From the NCBI GenBank assembly GCA_024734495.1, contig JALMQS010000408.1, positions 147,677 to 211,676 on the forward strand: DNA of 64,000 bases. Reading direction: 5' to 3'. Shown one piece after another: positions 47,955 through 58,238 of the stretch (position 1 is its first letter; each line of letters starts with the position of its first letter). A program made the position numbers and the translations under genes. Origin of the DNA: Forficula auricularia (taxonomy: Eukaryota > Arthropoda > Insecta > Dermaptera > Forficulidae). Under the pieces are notes generated by a model. The model was not told the origin of the DNA and did no database searches. It saw nothing but the letters and a program-made list of their open reading frames with translations.

Positions 47955-48862
47955 ATAAATTTATAATTTTCTCATTAATATTTTAAAGAATAATTAACAT
48001 ATTTACGAGAATTGTTTTGATAGAGCTTTTTAAAACAAGATATATATCGCGAGACTACTGCGGTTGAAGCTATTGGAGTCTGCTGAATCTTAAGTCTGGA
48101 CCAAGAGAAAGAAAAAGATATGATACATTTAGTTATAATCCAGCATCATTTCGCGTTTAGCCCGCATGACACTTGGATGGATCACCAAATGAATTTGAAA
48201 TCTGAGATGTTATATATTCAATCTCCCAGTCCAGAGCGCCCGATCTGTTAGCACGTATGTTAGGTGCCTGCCATTAATTAATCGTATGTTTCCTACATTT
48301 GATTCAATCGCGAATCGAATGCAGGTGATTTTTGTCAAATATTAACTGAAAATAATATCTGAACTTATATATTTCTAACTTGAAATAATGAAGTTAAATA
48401 AATTTATAATTTTCTCATTAATATATTAAAGAATAATTAACATATTAACGAGAATTGTTTTGATCGAGCTTTTTGAAACAAGATATAAATCACCTGCATT
48501 TGATTCGCGATTGAATCAAATGTAGGAAACATACGATTAATTAATGGCAGGCACCTAACATACGTGCTAACAGATCGGGCGCTCTGGACTGGGAGATTGA
48601 ATATATAACATCTCAGATTTCAAATTCATTTGGTGATCCATCCAAGTGTCATGCGGGCTAAACGCGAAATGATGCTAGATTATAGCTAAATGGATCATAT
48701 CTTTTTCTCTCTCTTGGTCCAGACTTAAGACTCAGCAGACTCCAATAGCTTCCACCGCAGTAGTCTCGCGATATATATCTTGTTTTAAAAAGCTCGATCA
48801 AAACAATTCTCGTTAATATGTTAATTATTCTTTAATATATTAATGAGAAAATTCTAAATTTA
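47955..48862. repeat. 0.9-kb inverted repeat with 378-bp arms
   Basis: The left arm (about 47955-48332) and right arm (48487-48862) are inverse copies with few differences, over text such as cccgcatgacacttggatgg, cagtccagagcgcccgatct and gttaggtgcctgccattaat. The spacer (48333-48486) repeats in direct orientation the AT-rich first part of the left arm; the inverse of the spacer follows the right arm to about 48960. So the order is A'-B-A-B(inverse)-A(inverse). Neither a gene nor known termini can be seen. Confidence 0.9.
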
Positions 48863-49993
48863 TTTAACTTCATTATTTCAAGTTAGAAATATAAAAGTTC
48901 AATATTATTTTCACTTAATATTTGACAAAAATTACCTGCATTCGATTAGCGATTGAATCAAATGTAGGAAAGATACGATTTATTTTTTTTGTCTTCTTTG
49001 ACCCTAACAATGTTCAACTTAGAAACATTAGACATCTAAAGAAATTTTTAATAGATTTTTACTGTCTCGGAGTGTGATTTTGAGAGACTTTTTCATTTTT
49101 CATATGATTTATTCTATGTTTTTTTTATTCTGTGCTTTCCTTGATTTTTTTTTTTTTACTGAACTCTCGACTTAGTGAGTTGAATTTTGGTATTTAAGGT
49201 TTAATGTGATATATATGTATGTGTATTTTCACATGTATATATTGTTAAATGTTAATAATTGTAAATTGATAATTTAATTGTAATTTGAATTATTAATGAA
49301 TTGAAATTGTTAATGAGCAGTAGTGATGTTGGTATGATGCTGGATGAATGAATAAATAAATAAATGAATAAACATAAATAAATAATAATAATAATAATAC
49401 TGTTCCGTTTTGCTTTTGGAAGGACCCTAAAAAATAGCCGAAATTCCAATCAATAATAATTATAATTTGAAGGTAAATACATTTCAAATTAAATCAAGGG
49501 ATAAATACTAATAGGATTCCGATACTGAATCGATATGTCTTTATCAGAGATAGGTATCGCACAAACCTCAGAGGAATTAAATCCCTTTAATTCCCAAATT
49601 GAGCAAACAAGCCCATTGATCCTCATCGTGAATTCCCTCAGGGATTGAAGAACTTGCAAATTTACATATATTAAGACAAAGGATACGAAATAATATGTTC
49701 ATTTATCCCAACTTATTACCCTGTACGCTAGGCAGACAGGCTTAGCCTACTTGCAGAAAAGAACAATATGGTATATTGAATTCACTCAAAAAAAAATTTT
49801 CGCATAACGTTTAATTTAGAAATGTGGATGAAAATAATTTTCTTTTTGCAACGAATTTTTCTCTGGAGAGAGACGGACTGGTAGAAACTTTAATTGAATG
49901 TAATGGAAGGCAGCCCAGAGATAGTGAGGAAAGAAAAAATTAACACATATCAAATAAGGTGTAATTTATTGGAATCCTTCCTCCTTTCCTTTC

Positions 49994-50035
49994 AAACCGA
50001 CGTTTCGGAGGATTTTCCCTCCTTCTTCAGGGTTT
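49994..50035 (-). ncRNA. Hammerhead-ribozyme-like core (family 1)
   Basis: Minus strand: AAACC, CTGAAGA, A, GGAGG, loop GAAAAT, CCTCC, GAAA, CGTC, GGTTT. Loop is one A shorter than in the partner. Confidence 0.55.
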
Positions 50036-50328
50036 CAAAGGGTCAATGAATGAAACAAATAAAATGGTTCCTACTTCTCTCCACAGTAGTGTTCAAAAAC
50101 TTTCTTCATTTTTAACAAAGGCATAGAAAAACAATTTTTTTTTCCTCCTTTTCTTAATTAAGAAATTGTTAATTGTTAATTAAGAAAAGGAGGAAAAAAA
50201 TGTTAATTAAAAAAAGGAGGAAAATAAAATTGTTTTTCTATGCCTTTGTTAAAAATGAAGAAAGTTTTTGAACACTACTGTGGAGAGAAGTAGGAACCAT
50301 TTTATTTGTTTCATTCATTGACCCTTTG

Positions 50329-50371
50329 AAACCCTGAAGAAGGAGGGAAAAATCCTCCGAAACGTCGGTTT
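50329..50371 (+). ncRNA. Hammerhead-ribozyme-like core (family 1), best copy
   Basis: AAACC (50329-50333), CTGAAGA (50334-50340), A, GGAGG, loop, CCTCC, GAAA (50359-50362), CGTC (50363-50366), GGTTT (50367-50371). Known hammerhead logic: helix I, CUGANGA, helix II, GAAA, helix III, then an NUH cleavage triplet next to helix I. Here GTC sits exactly between GAAAC and GGTTT. Helix III would be a single C-G or, between two RNA copies, the self-complementary ACGU. The one departure is the extra A before helix II. Confidence 0.6.
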
Positions 50372-50669
50372 GAAAGGAAAGGAGGAAGGATTCCAATAAA
50401 TTACACCTTATTTGATATGTGTTAATTTTTTCTTTCCTCTCTACCTCTGGGCTGCCTTCCATTACATTCAATTAATAATTTTCTTTTTTTTTATCAGATA
50501 TCCAGGTTAGCTGAAGAAAATAAATTCGTAGACAGATCGTTTGTATCTCGGTGTTTGTATTACTAAAACGAAAATTTTAGATTTTGAGTTTTATAGCTTC
50601 AGAACTTCCAAGTTAAAAATTTGGAAACAGTAGAAATAAATCGAATTGTCATAAAATATGAAGCTATCA

Positions 50670-50855
50670 TACATTATTAACTAATGAGTTGAAATTTGGC
50701 CAGGTGAGGTCCTCATTCTATCGACAGATTTCTCCCACAGCACTTGAAAACGACTCTGAAAGAGATGTCGAAACGACGTGGATTCTGATGAAATTTTCTC
50801 ATTTAAATGTGCATTCTAGGTGGATTTAGCCGAAACTTCTTTTTCGATAATTTAT
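50670..50855 (+). repeat. Dispersed repeat, partner of 6660-6832
   Basis: See the matched phrases at 6660. The core-like text tctgaaagagatgtcgaaacgacg at 50755-50779 has an extra base in CTGANGA and only a weak stem. Confidence 0.45.
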
Positions 50856-51780
50856 GGATTGTAAATAACCATTATGCTATTCACAATGCAATTTTCAATT
50901 ATATGTTATGAACAATATTAGTTATTATTATATTATTAATATTTGGAATTTTGTCAATTATAAATTATGTGTGTTATTGGATAATAGCTTTTTCATTTAA
51001 ATAGAATGGTAAATATCACGGAACATGCATATTGTAATTCAGGCTATAAAGGTACTATGAAATAAAATAAATATTAATCAAAGTCTTAAGTGAGTGTTAA
51101 ATGGTTTGTTATTAGAGTTAAATATTGAGTTGGTGGTCTAGTTAAATATTGAATGTTTACTTAAGCTATTTTAATTAAGGATATAAATTTTAGATTTTAG
51201 TTTAGTTTGACTTTAAATTGGTATAATTACCTAAAATTACATTTTATAACTTTAGACGTGAACTTTTTCAAGAATGTTTTTTACATTAATGAGATAAATT
51301 ATTATAATTATATATACCTCAAGTCATGGGTTTTTGCAAAAATGTTCTCACAATTAAAAATCTAAAAGTCTAAAAGATATTGTTATAAATATGAAGATGG
51401 GATGGGATTATTGCTCGATGCCTAAATTATTATTGTAAAACAATAAATATTATGTCAATGTAAATTTGGAAAATAAAAAATTTTGTTCCAAAAAAAAAAG
51501 ATTATAAATAATATAATATACATTTATATATATAAACCAAAATGAAAAGTGAAGTTTTATTAAATTAAAATTTTCAATTTTAGCAGAAATATAAAAATTT
51601 GAATATTATATTTTATTCAAATAAATAATAATAAATATTTAATTAATTGAAAAAAATTTCAAAAAAATTATTTTTAAAATTTTAGAAAAATTCATCATGC
51701 TACTACTACTCTATCCTCGAACATTAACGAACTCGTTCATTTCCCACGGAAAAATAAAAAAATATAATTTTAAGCAAAAG

Positions 51781-52472
51781 TTAAGGTAGTTGTTTCGCGA
51801 CAATACTAGCAAAATGTTAATGCAAAAGTATATAGAACAGACAATAAGGATTCATAATTCATAAGCCCAAAACTTTTTGTTGTTTATGTACCACTGCTAA
51901 CCAATCCCGTGCTCGTTTGACAAATCTGGCAACGCTGTCCGAGCTTGTATATATTTTATCATAGAAATTTCAGATAAAGTACATTATAAAGAAAGATTTA
52001 TAAAACAAAAAGTTCTTAATAAACGATTGAAAGCTGTTGCGACAATGGCTGAAGCGAAAAAACGTCAAAAAATTACTACAGTTAACCCACTTTTTAGGTT
52101 AAATAAATGCGTTGTTGCCAGCTTGTTTTTAGTATAAATTTTTCATTATACATTTTTCATTATTTATTCATTATTATCTCAGAAACTGTGTTGTAACTAT
52201 GAATTAAAATTTTCTTAAAAAATGTATTAGTTATTGTTTAATGTTGGTTTAGTTTTTTATAAGAAGAGTTTCTTAATTATAATTAAATAAGTATGTAAAC
52301 TTTCTGGTATCCCGTATAGTGCAATATATATGAGTCTGAAAAACTATCTTTGGAATTCAATATCTCCGGAAGTATATTGTTCATAAACTTCGTTGCCACC
52401 AATCGATGCAGAAGTATTTAAATAATAATCTGTCTAAATTTCGAAATCCATATGGTGAAACAACTACCTTAA
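51781..52472. mobile_element. 692-bp TTAA-flanked element
   Basis: Left end TTAAGGTAGTTGTTTC, right end GAAACAACTACCTTAA: a perfect 12-bp inverted repeat (GGTAGTTGTTTC) bounded on both sides by TTAA. TTAA is the target-site duplication of piggyBac-type transposons. No transposase. A related element is at 54361-54878. Confidence 0.7.
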
Positions 52473-53784
52473 GGAAAAAATAATTTTTGAATATTTGATG
52501 AATACAGAAAAATCACCGAGTGGACTCTTGTAGAAATTCAAATTCAATTACTTCGGAGATACTGCTTTTCAGAAATACAATAAAAAATAGAAATAATAGG
52601 ACGTGTTATTAATCATTTAAATAGTCGAAAGTTAATACAAAGACATGACGTCCAAGATTAGCTTAGACTTTAGATAATGTTTTTTTAAAATGTAGGTACA
52701 GGGTGCATTTCCAATTGAACAAAGAATAGAAATTGTATTTTGTATTTTTAGACTTGGGAAAATATATTTAAAATCTAAATCTAAAATCTAATATTGTTTT
52801 ATTATCAATGAGAAAGAAAACAAAAATTATTAGAAAAAAATTGAGAGTGTCATCTATTAAAATCGAAATAATATAAAGGATATTTTTTTACGTGTCAAAA
52901 TGGTTGTATTCACCCACTCAGAAATTGAACGCTGATGCCAAAAAATTATCTAGGTCATTGGCTTTCTGACATATAAAATTTATTTATAACTTCTCGGATT
53001 AGGCCCAAGTAGAGAACACCCTTAGTAATTTTTCCAATAACATCAAACTCTGCTACTCTAAACTTTTTACTTACAATTTTGAATCCCTAATTTTCACTTT
53101 CCAAACCCTCTCAGTACTTTTTCGAATGGGTGAAAAGTGTATAAACCGATCTTCAACTTCACACAAGTAATTTTGATTTTGGTTTGATCTTATTTTAAAT
53201 TTTTCTAAGCCTAAAATATTTATTCAATATTTTTATTAAACTATAATAATATTAATAATTTTATTCACATACTCTATTACGAAAAAATAGAATTTTCAGA
53301 TAAAAAATTTCAATTGGTTGTTAGGGTGGAACGAAAAATACACATTTTTATTTTTTATTTGTAATAGCGTGGAAAAGTTGCGTTTAGTATTAGAAAAGAC
53401 GAAAACAAAATATAAAAGTCATTGGAGCATGTCTTGATTTTGAGGTGCCCCAAGAACGATAAAGTTTCATAAATTAACAGATTTGGCTAGGTTTTTATTA
53501 TTTTTTTTTTGTTTGCATGTAAAAACAATAAATTGTTATTGTAATACCACAAAATAAATGTTAATTAATGTAAAAAAGGCATAAAAATTTTTGACTCAGT
53601 GAATATAGAATGTCTTCTGGTGCCGCAAGAACGATACACTTTGATAAAAGTTCAATTTTTTAACTATTATTTCGAATAATTTTCCAAGTTTCTATTTTGT
53701 AATATACTGGTAAATACATTTTATATCCTTTTCTTGTCTTACAACTACATTTTGAACAAATACATGCCTATTATTCTGACGAGA

Positions 53785-54125
53785 TAAAACCAATAATCCC
53801 TCCAAAGGTTTCATTTGCGTGAAATACGTGATTTTCTAAGATTCAACACCCCTACGCGCTTAAATTGGATACTAATCGAATAAACGCATTCGCCAATCCG
53901 TTTATCCCTATAACATCTAGAGACTGGAACTCTCTTCCTCCGACCGTCTTTCCAGCAAATTATAACCTTCAGTCTTTCAAGACCTGCATCGACAGATATC
54001 TTCGACTCCTACCTAATCCCTAAATCTCTTCTTATTTACACGATACAAGGGTCCACCCCGAACTTCAGAGGTTCTACCTTTTTGGTGCAACTTCTTCTTG
54101 TATCAATATCATTATTAAAAAGAAA
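53785..54125 (+). pseudogene. LINE reverse-transcriptase C-terminus and 3' tail
   Basis: Reads DEIKPIIPPKVSFA with a stop, then KLDTNRINAFANPFIPITSR, DWNSLPPTVFPANYNLQSFK and TCIDRYLRLLPNP before a stop, followed by cttcttgtatcaatatcatt and an A-rich end. Same family and 3' end as 33835-34105, and longer. 5' truncated with internal stops. Confidence 0.75.
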
Positions 54126-54360
54126 AAAAATCATTTAAAAAACATTTTTCAAAAAGTGACTAATTTTTTCAAAATTTTCAAATTTTTAACAATATTAAGA
54201 AAAGTTATTTTCGGCATCTAAAGATATTGAAATAAGACAACCAAATTTTTGTCCTTTCTATATGAACATAAATTGAAAATTTTGGCCACTATTACAAATA
54301 CAAAATAAAAAAAAATAAATAAATAAAAAAAAGTACATTTTCATTCCACCCTATTGGTTG

Positions 54361-54878
54361 TTAAGGAGGTTCTTTCGAGACAATTCACGCCAAAAGTTTT
54401 AGCCTCGTAACCACTCTATAAATATGAAAGGAACTAAAATTTTAGGGTATTTTTTTTACCTGACTGTCCATGCACACTACGAAATCTCTATACGGACACA
54501 CACATACTTGCCGGTCGTTTCCAAGCCATTGGGCTTATATCCCCTCCACTAAAAATAGTCGCCCAAATGTTTTTTTTTGTTTCTTATCAAAACTAAGTGG
54601 AAAATAATTTCTATTTTTTTTTAAGTTACTCCGAATATATTATTCTAACAAATATTAGTTTTTCATCATGATGGTGAAAGTCCTTCAATGAATAAAAAAT
54701 AAAATAATGATGATATCCCTACCCTTTCCCTATCTACCCTATGTTAAAAATGTCATTTTTAATTGCAATTATTTCATGTTTGGTGTGGTAAATCGTCTTC
54801 AAATTTTAACAATATGTGTATTATTTCCAAGTTTCAAAAACTTCTTGAATTTTTGCATTTGTGAAAGAACTACCTTAA
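54361..54878. mobile_element. 518-bp TTAA-flanked element
   Basis: Left end TTAAGGAGGTTCTTTCGAGA and right end GAAAGAACTACCTTAA. The inverted repeat GGTAGTTCTTTC differs from GGTAGTTGTTTC of 51781-52472 at one position, so both belong to one family. No coding sequence; the short open frames at 54707-55018 arise from it and the flank. Confidence 0.6.
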
Positions 54879-55076
54879 ATAAAAATTTCTTAAAACGACT
54901 CATTTTTGAACCCCCTGCCTCCAGTGAATATCTAAGAATAATGAATATTTCAGGTCGATTCTCTATTTCTGAGAACACCTTGTTATTTCCCCCCCCCCTT
55001 GATTCGTCCGAGGTATAATTTGTCATTATATATCCAGAAATGGCAAAACGAGTTGTTGTTGTTGTTGTTTGTGTAC

Positions 55077-55224
55077 CTGATGGCGCCCTTGATGAACGCC
55101 GACATGACAGCGATCCCGAGTCCAGAGCCGCTCACGATGAAGATTTCGACAAATTCGCGGCGCCGTTTGAAGTATTGCGCGACCATAAGCGTAGAGCAGT
55201 CACGGGTCATGCCGACACCCACAC
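55077..55224 (-). CDS. MCT-like transporter, TM4-TM5 exon with second family signature
   Basis: 148 bp: two bases completing Gly62, 48 codons, two bases of Ser111. Acceptor GTGTGTGCAG before 55224, donor GTACAC after 55077. Encodes VGVGMTRDCSTLMVAQYF, then KRRREFVEIFIVSGSGLGIA and VMSAFIKGAI. The MTRD end of TM4, the YFKRRR start of the cytoplasmic loop and the glycine-rich TM5 match the second SLC16 signature, though the usual LAxG(L/I)A is EFVEIFIVSG here. Other open frames overlapping this exon on both strands are shadows. A GTT/AAC microsatellite-like run lies just downstream in the intron (55049-55070). Confidence 0.95.
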
Positions 55225-56474
55225 CTGCACACACAAGCCATTAATCATGACACGAGGCTAGTATTATTAATAATACTACCTTTACAACAACCAGCAATAA
55301 CATCATCACTACCACTACTACTACTCCTACTAAAACACTACGAGTACTAATAATGAGCATATTTTGTCTAATATGATGTCTTAATGATTGAGCGTTATTA
55401 ATTATGCTAAATAGAGATAGAAAATGATTAATAGCTGATTTGTGCTTGAAAATTCTCTTTTAAAATGTATCATCAAGAAAAAATAATAATTAATTATTTA
55501 CATTTAATTATTGGCTAACTAGATATTCCAATATGACTAGAAAAGTATATTCACTTAACTTTAATCATTTGGTTATTATTAAGATTATTAATCAACTTGT
55601 TAGCTACTTGAACGATTAAGACTCCAAAAGATTAGTGTATTTGGCTATTTATCAATATTGGGGCAAATTTTTCAATCTCTAGAATCGCTTCTTAACATGG
55701 AAATAAAAGTATTATTCTTAAGGGAAAAAATCTTGTTTCCAGGTGATATCAGGAGGGGTAAATTCGTGTGATTTTACATGTAATTATATTTCTATATAAC
55801 TCGAAGAGATCTCACACCTATCGTGATTTTCGCAAATAATTAATATCTTGTATTAGAGATTATGTTAGAAGTTAGAAAAATGAAAATTCCGCCATTTTAA
55901 TTTATGTATATCAAAAAGTAGATAAACCTAATGGTCAGATATCATAAGAAACTTTTTCATAAATCTTAAGTCCTTTGTTCAATCAAATTTGTTTATCAAA
56001 ATCATTAATCCGCTTAACTAATTATATTTTGTCTAATATGATGTCTTAATGATTGATATTTATTAATTTTGCTAAATAGAAATAGAGGATGATTAATAGC
56101 CGATTCGTGGTAAAATTAATTATTAGTTAAAGTAATGAGATTGAAAAAGTAAATGTTTCTATTTAAAGAATTTGCTTAGAATCAAATTATCTAACTGGGC
56201 TTAAAATAAACTAATCCTATTCGTTGATGAATCCAATTATTGATAGGCTTGTTGGTTATTTGGTCAATTAAGACATCAAACGCTTAAAGATATTATAGGT
56301 TATTATCAATCACACAATATAAGTAAGAATCCTGTGTTAAAATCTATGATAGTAGAGTTGAAAATTCGGCCATTTTGATTTGATTTCAAAAGTTTAACTA
56401 TACGGAAACGAACAAATCAATTACCTAAACAAATCTAAAGCAATTTTAATATTTAAATATGGAAAGAAAATATT

Positions 56475-56642
56475 ATTAAGTGGATATCGATGAGACAGTC
56501 CAAAAAAAAGAAGAAGATAATTTACACTATCTTTTTACCTGAAGAAGGAGGGAATAGCCTCCGAAATGTCGATTTTATGAATAAAAAGATAGTATAAATT
56601 ATCTTCTTCTTTTTTTGGACTGCCTCATCGATATCCACTTAA
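56475..56642. mobile_element. 168-bp palindromic element with one core in the loop
   Basis: Left arm ttaagtggatatcgatgaga-cagtcc...aagataatttacactatctt; right arm is its inverse to 56642. Between the arms sits one hammerhead-like core (56539-56570). Arms are about 62 bp with few mismatches. The arm sequence is unrelated to family 1, but the core stem is the same GGAGG/CCTCC. Confidence 0.8.
56539..56570 (+). ncRNA. Hammerhead-like core (family 1 stem, different arms)
   Basis: CTGAAGA, A, GGAGG, loop GAATAG, CCTCC, GAAA, TGTC, then GATTTT. The GTC triplet is kept, but the C after GAAA is T and no flanking outer helix of more than one pair forms. Confidence 0.45.
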
Positions 56643-57482
56643 TACACTTATCAGTCCTTCTCCAAAAATTACTCCAATCTTAGTAAATAGTATTATTTTT
56701 AAATCAATGATTCAGATATCAGATATCTTCGTTCCTTTCTGATAAAATTAATGGCGGACCGTTTAATTATAAATGTTCATTTATATTTTTGATTAATAGG
56801 CATAAGTATGCGGGATACCATGAATCCTGAGTTAGAGGTGATTTTGATACTTTGGTTATATTTATTACATAATATGTATACCATATAAATATGATATTTT
56901 GTTAAATAATAGATTAGGAGCTATAGAGAATTTAGATTTTGATGTCTGCCGCTAGGTAGCAGCTCTAGTAAATTACTTTGTCAAAAAGTGGGTATTATTA
57001 TACTTGGTTTAAGATGCTGCTATTACAACAGAATCTTTTCCTAACTACCTAGCTTATACATTTTTAGTTATATATATTATGTTCCCATGGGAATAATCAA
57101 CGATTCAAAACCTGATTGTTTGTCATTTCTCAAGTGCTGTGGAATAGTCATTCTTTAAGAAACGGGTAAAATGATATTTTTCTAGATACAATGAAAACAT
57201 CTAGTGTGTACACTGCACGAATTTCGCTTATCACAGTTCTTTTATAAAATTACCATTTTAAATTTTCAAATAGAAAATATAAAAAAAATTTTTAGACGCT
57301 TGAAGTAAAAGTGACAGTTCAATATTAAAGAAAATATGATACTTGATAAGAACACAGATTTTGGGTAAAAAATAGTTATATTCATTCGAAAAACTTGTCT
57401 ATATAATCTCCTTTTTAATGTCAATCGGAATAAAATATATAACCATTAGAGAACGAAAAATATTGAGAAAAAATGAGACTTG

Positions 57483-58052
57483 CAGTGGGTGGGGCATAAA
57501 GTTCCCCCACATTTTGAAGACGTATAAAAAAATTAAAAAATTTAACTAGAAAAATATTGAATATATTTTTAAAAGAACATAAAATAATTTTTTTTTCAAT
57601 GTGTTTTAAACATTATCAGACAAAAAGGGTGGTCAAAAATGAAAATTCTAGCCCTTTAGACCAAACTCAACCAAATTTTGTATACATATTCTGTGGGCCC
57701 CAAAAAGGCTAGAAACGCACAAAAATTAACTAAATTTTGTATACATAGTTTGGTCGAAAGAGTTAGAATTTTCATTTTTGACCTTGCCACCCATTTTGGG
57801 TGGTTAGTTTTTTGCATTTCTAGCCTTCTGGGGACCACAGAATATGTATACAAAATTTGGTTGAGGTTGGCCGAAAGGGCTAGAATTTTCATTTTTTGAC
57901 CCCCCCCCACCCCTTTCCTCTGATATAATGTTTAAAACACATTAAAAAAATGTATTTTATGTTCTTTTCCAACATATTAAGTTTTTTTTTAGTTAAATTT
58001 TTTCATTTTTTATACCTCTTTAAAATTTGGCAGATCTTTATGTCCCACCCTG
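57483..58052. mobile_element. 570-bp foldback element with captured minisatellite units
   Basis: Left end cagtgggtggggcataaag, right end ctttatgtcccaccctg: inverse. The arms extend about 140 bp each (…aaaagaacataaaat…, …aatgtgttttaaacattat…). Between them lie minisatellite units in inverted order (57625-57760 and 57765-57900), so the whole element is palindromic. The 57656-57910 and 57678-57899 open frames are this repeat read on each strand. Confidence 0.8.
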
Positions 58053-58238
58053 TTTTAGAAGTACTTATTTACAAAATAATTTCAATAATTGACTCTTCAC
58101 TTTCTAATTTTGAAAAGGTAAATCGCAAGTTTTACTTGTTTACTTTATTTAATTAAATTACTTTAGAAAGTATGAGGACTTGGTTATCTAGAAAATTGTC
58201 TCAACATGGGAATAATATAAAATTTGTTATTTATTTAC

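Larger units (their letters stand above)
49858..50474. mobile_element. Family 1 element, complete palindrome (about 590-615 bp)
   Basis: Left flank ctctggagagagacggactg then arm 49889-50165; right arm 50195-50474 is its inverse. Each arm carries: ttaattgaatgtaatggaag, aggtgtaatttattggaatc, a core, aaaatggttcctacttctct and tttttaacaaaggcatagaa. The centre is aattgttaattgttaattaa. The two cores face in opposite directions, so a transcript through either strand contains one in sense. The apparent open frame at 50238-50471 (and 37479-37712, 9534-9764) is just this arm read through. Confidence 0.85.
40001..55076 (-). other. Intron (15.1 kb), the longest
   Basis: Donor AG|GTACAC at 55076, acceptor TTGTAG at 40001, with a CA/GT-rich stretch beside the acceptor (40002-40040). 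It holds most of the larger repeats: LINE copies (41400, 44230, 45755, 53790), the (AT)n tract, family 2 and 1 cores, the 0.9-kb inverted repeat (47955) and two TTAA-flanked elements (51781, 54361). Stretches 40100-41200, 42900-43600, 46300-47700, 49000-49850, 50860-51770 and 52480-53780 are AT-rich without supported genes. Confidence 0.8.
55360..56690 (+). repeat. Degenerate direct duplication, period about 660 bp
   Basis: ttttgtctaatatgatgtct-taatgattga and gctaaatagagatagaaaat-gattaatagc at 55364-55432 recur at 56027-56097. Later matching text (…ttgttagctacttgaacgattaagactccaaa… at 55598; …ttgttggttatttggtcaattaagacatcaaa… at 56249) keeps the same spacing. The second copy is interrupted by the 56475-56642 palindrome. 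Confidence 0.55.
55225..58238 (-). other. Intron (3.0 kb)
   Basis: Donor ATTG|GTAAAT at 58238, acceptor TGTGCAG at 55225. Contains a degenerate 660-bp tandem duplication (55360-56690), the 56475 palindrome and the 57483-58052 foldback element. The stretch 56700-57480 is AT-rich with nothing supported. Confidence 0.85.

Noticed and set aside
57656..57910. Overlapping open frames on both strands with similar translations
   Set aside because: A consequence of inverted minisatellite units.
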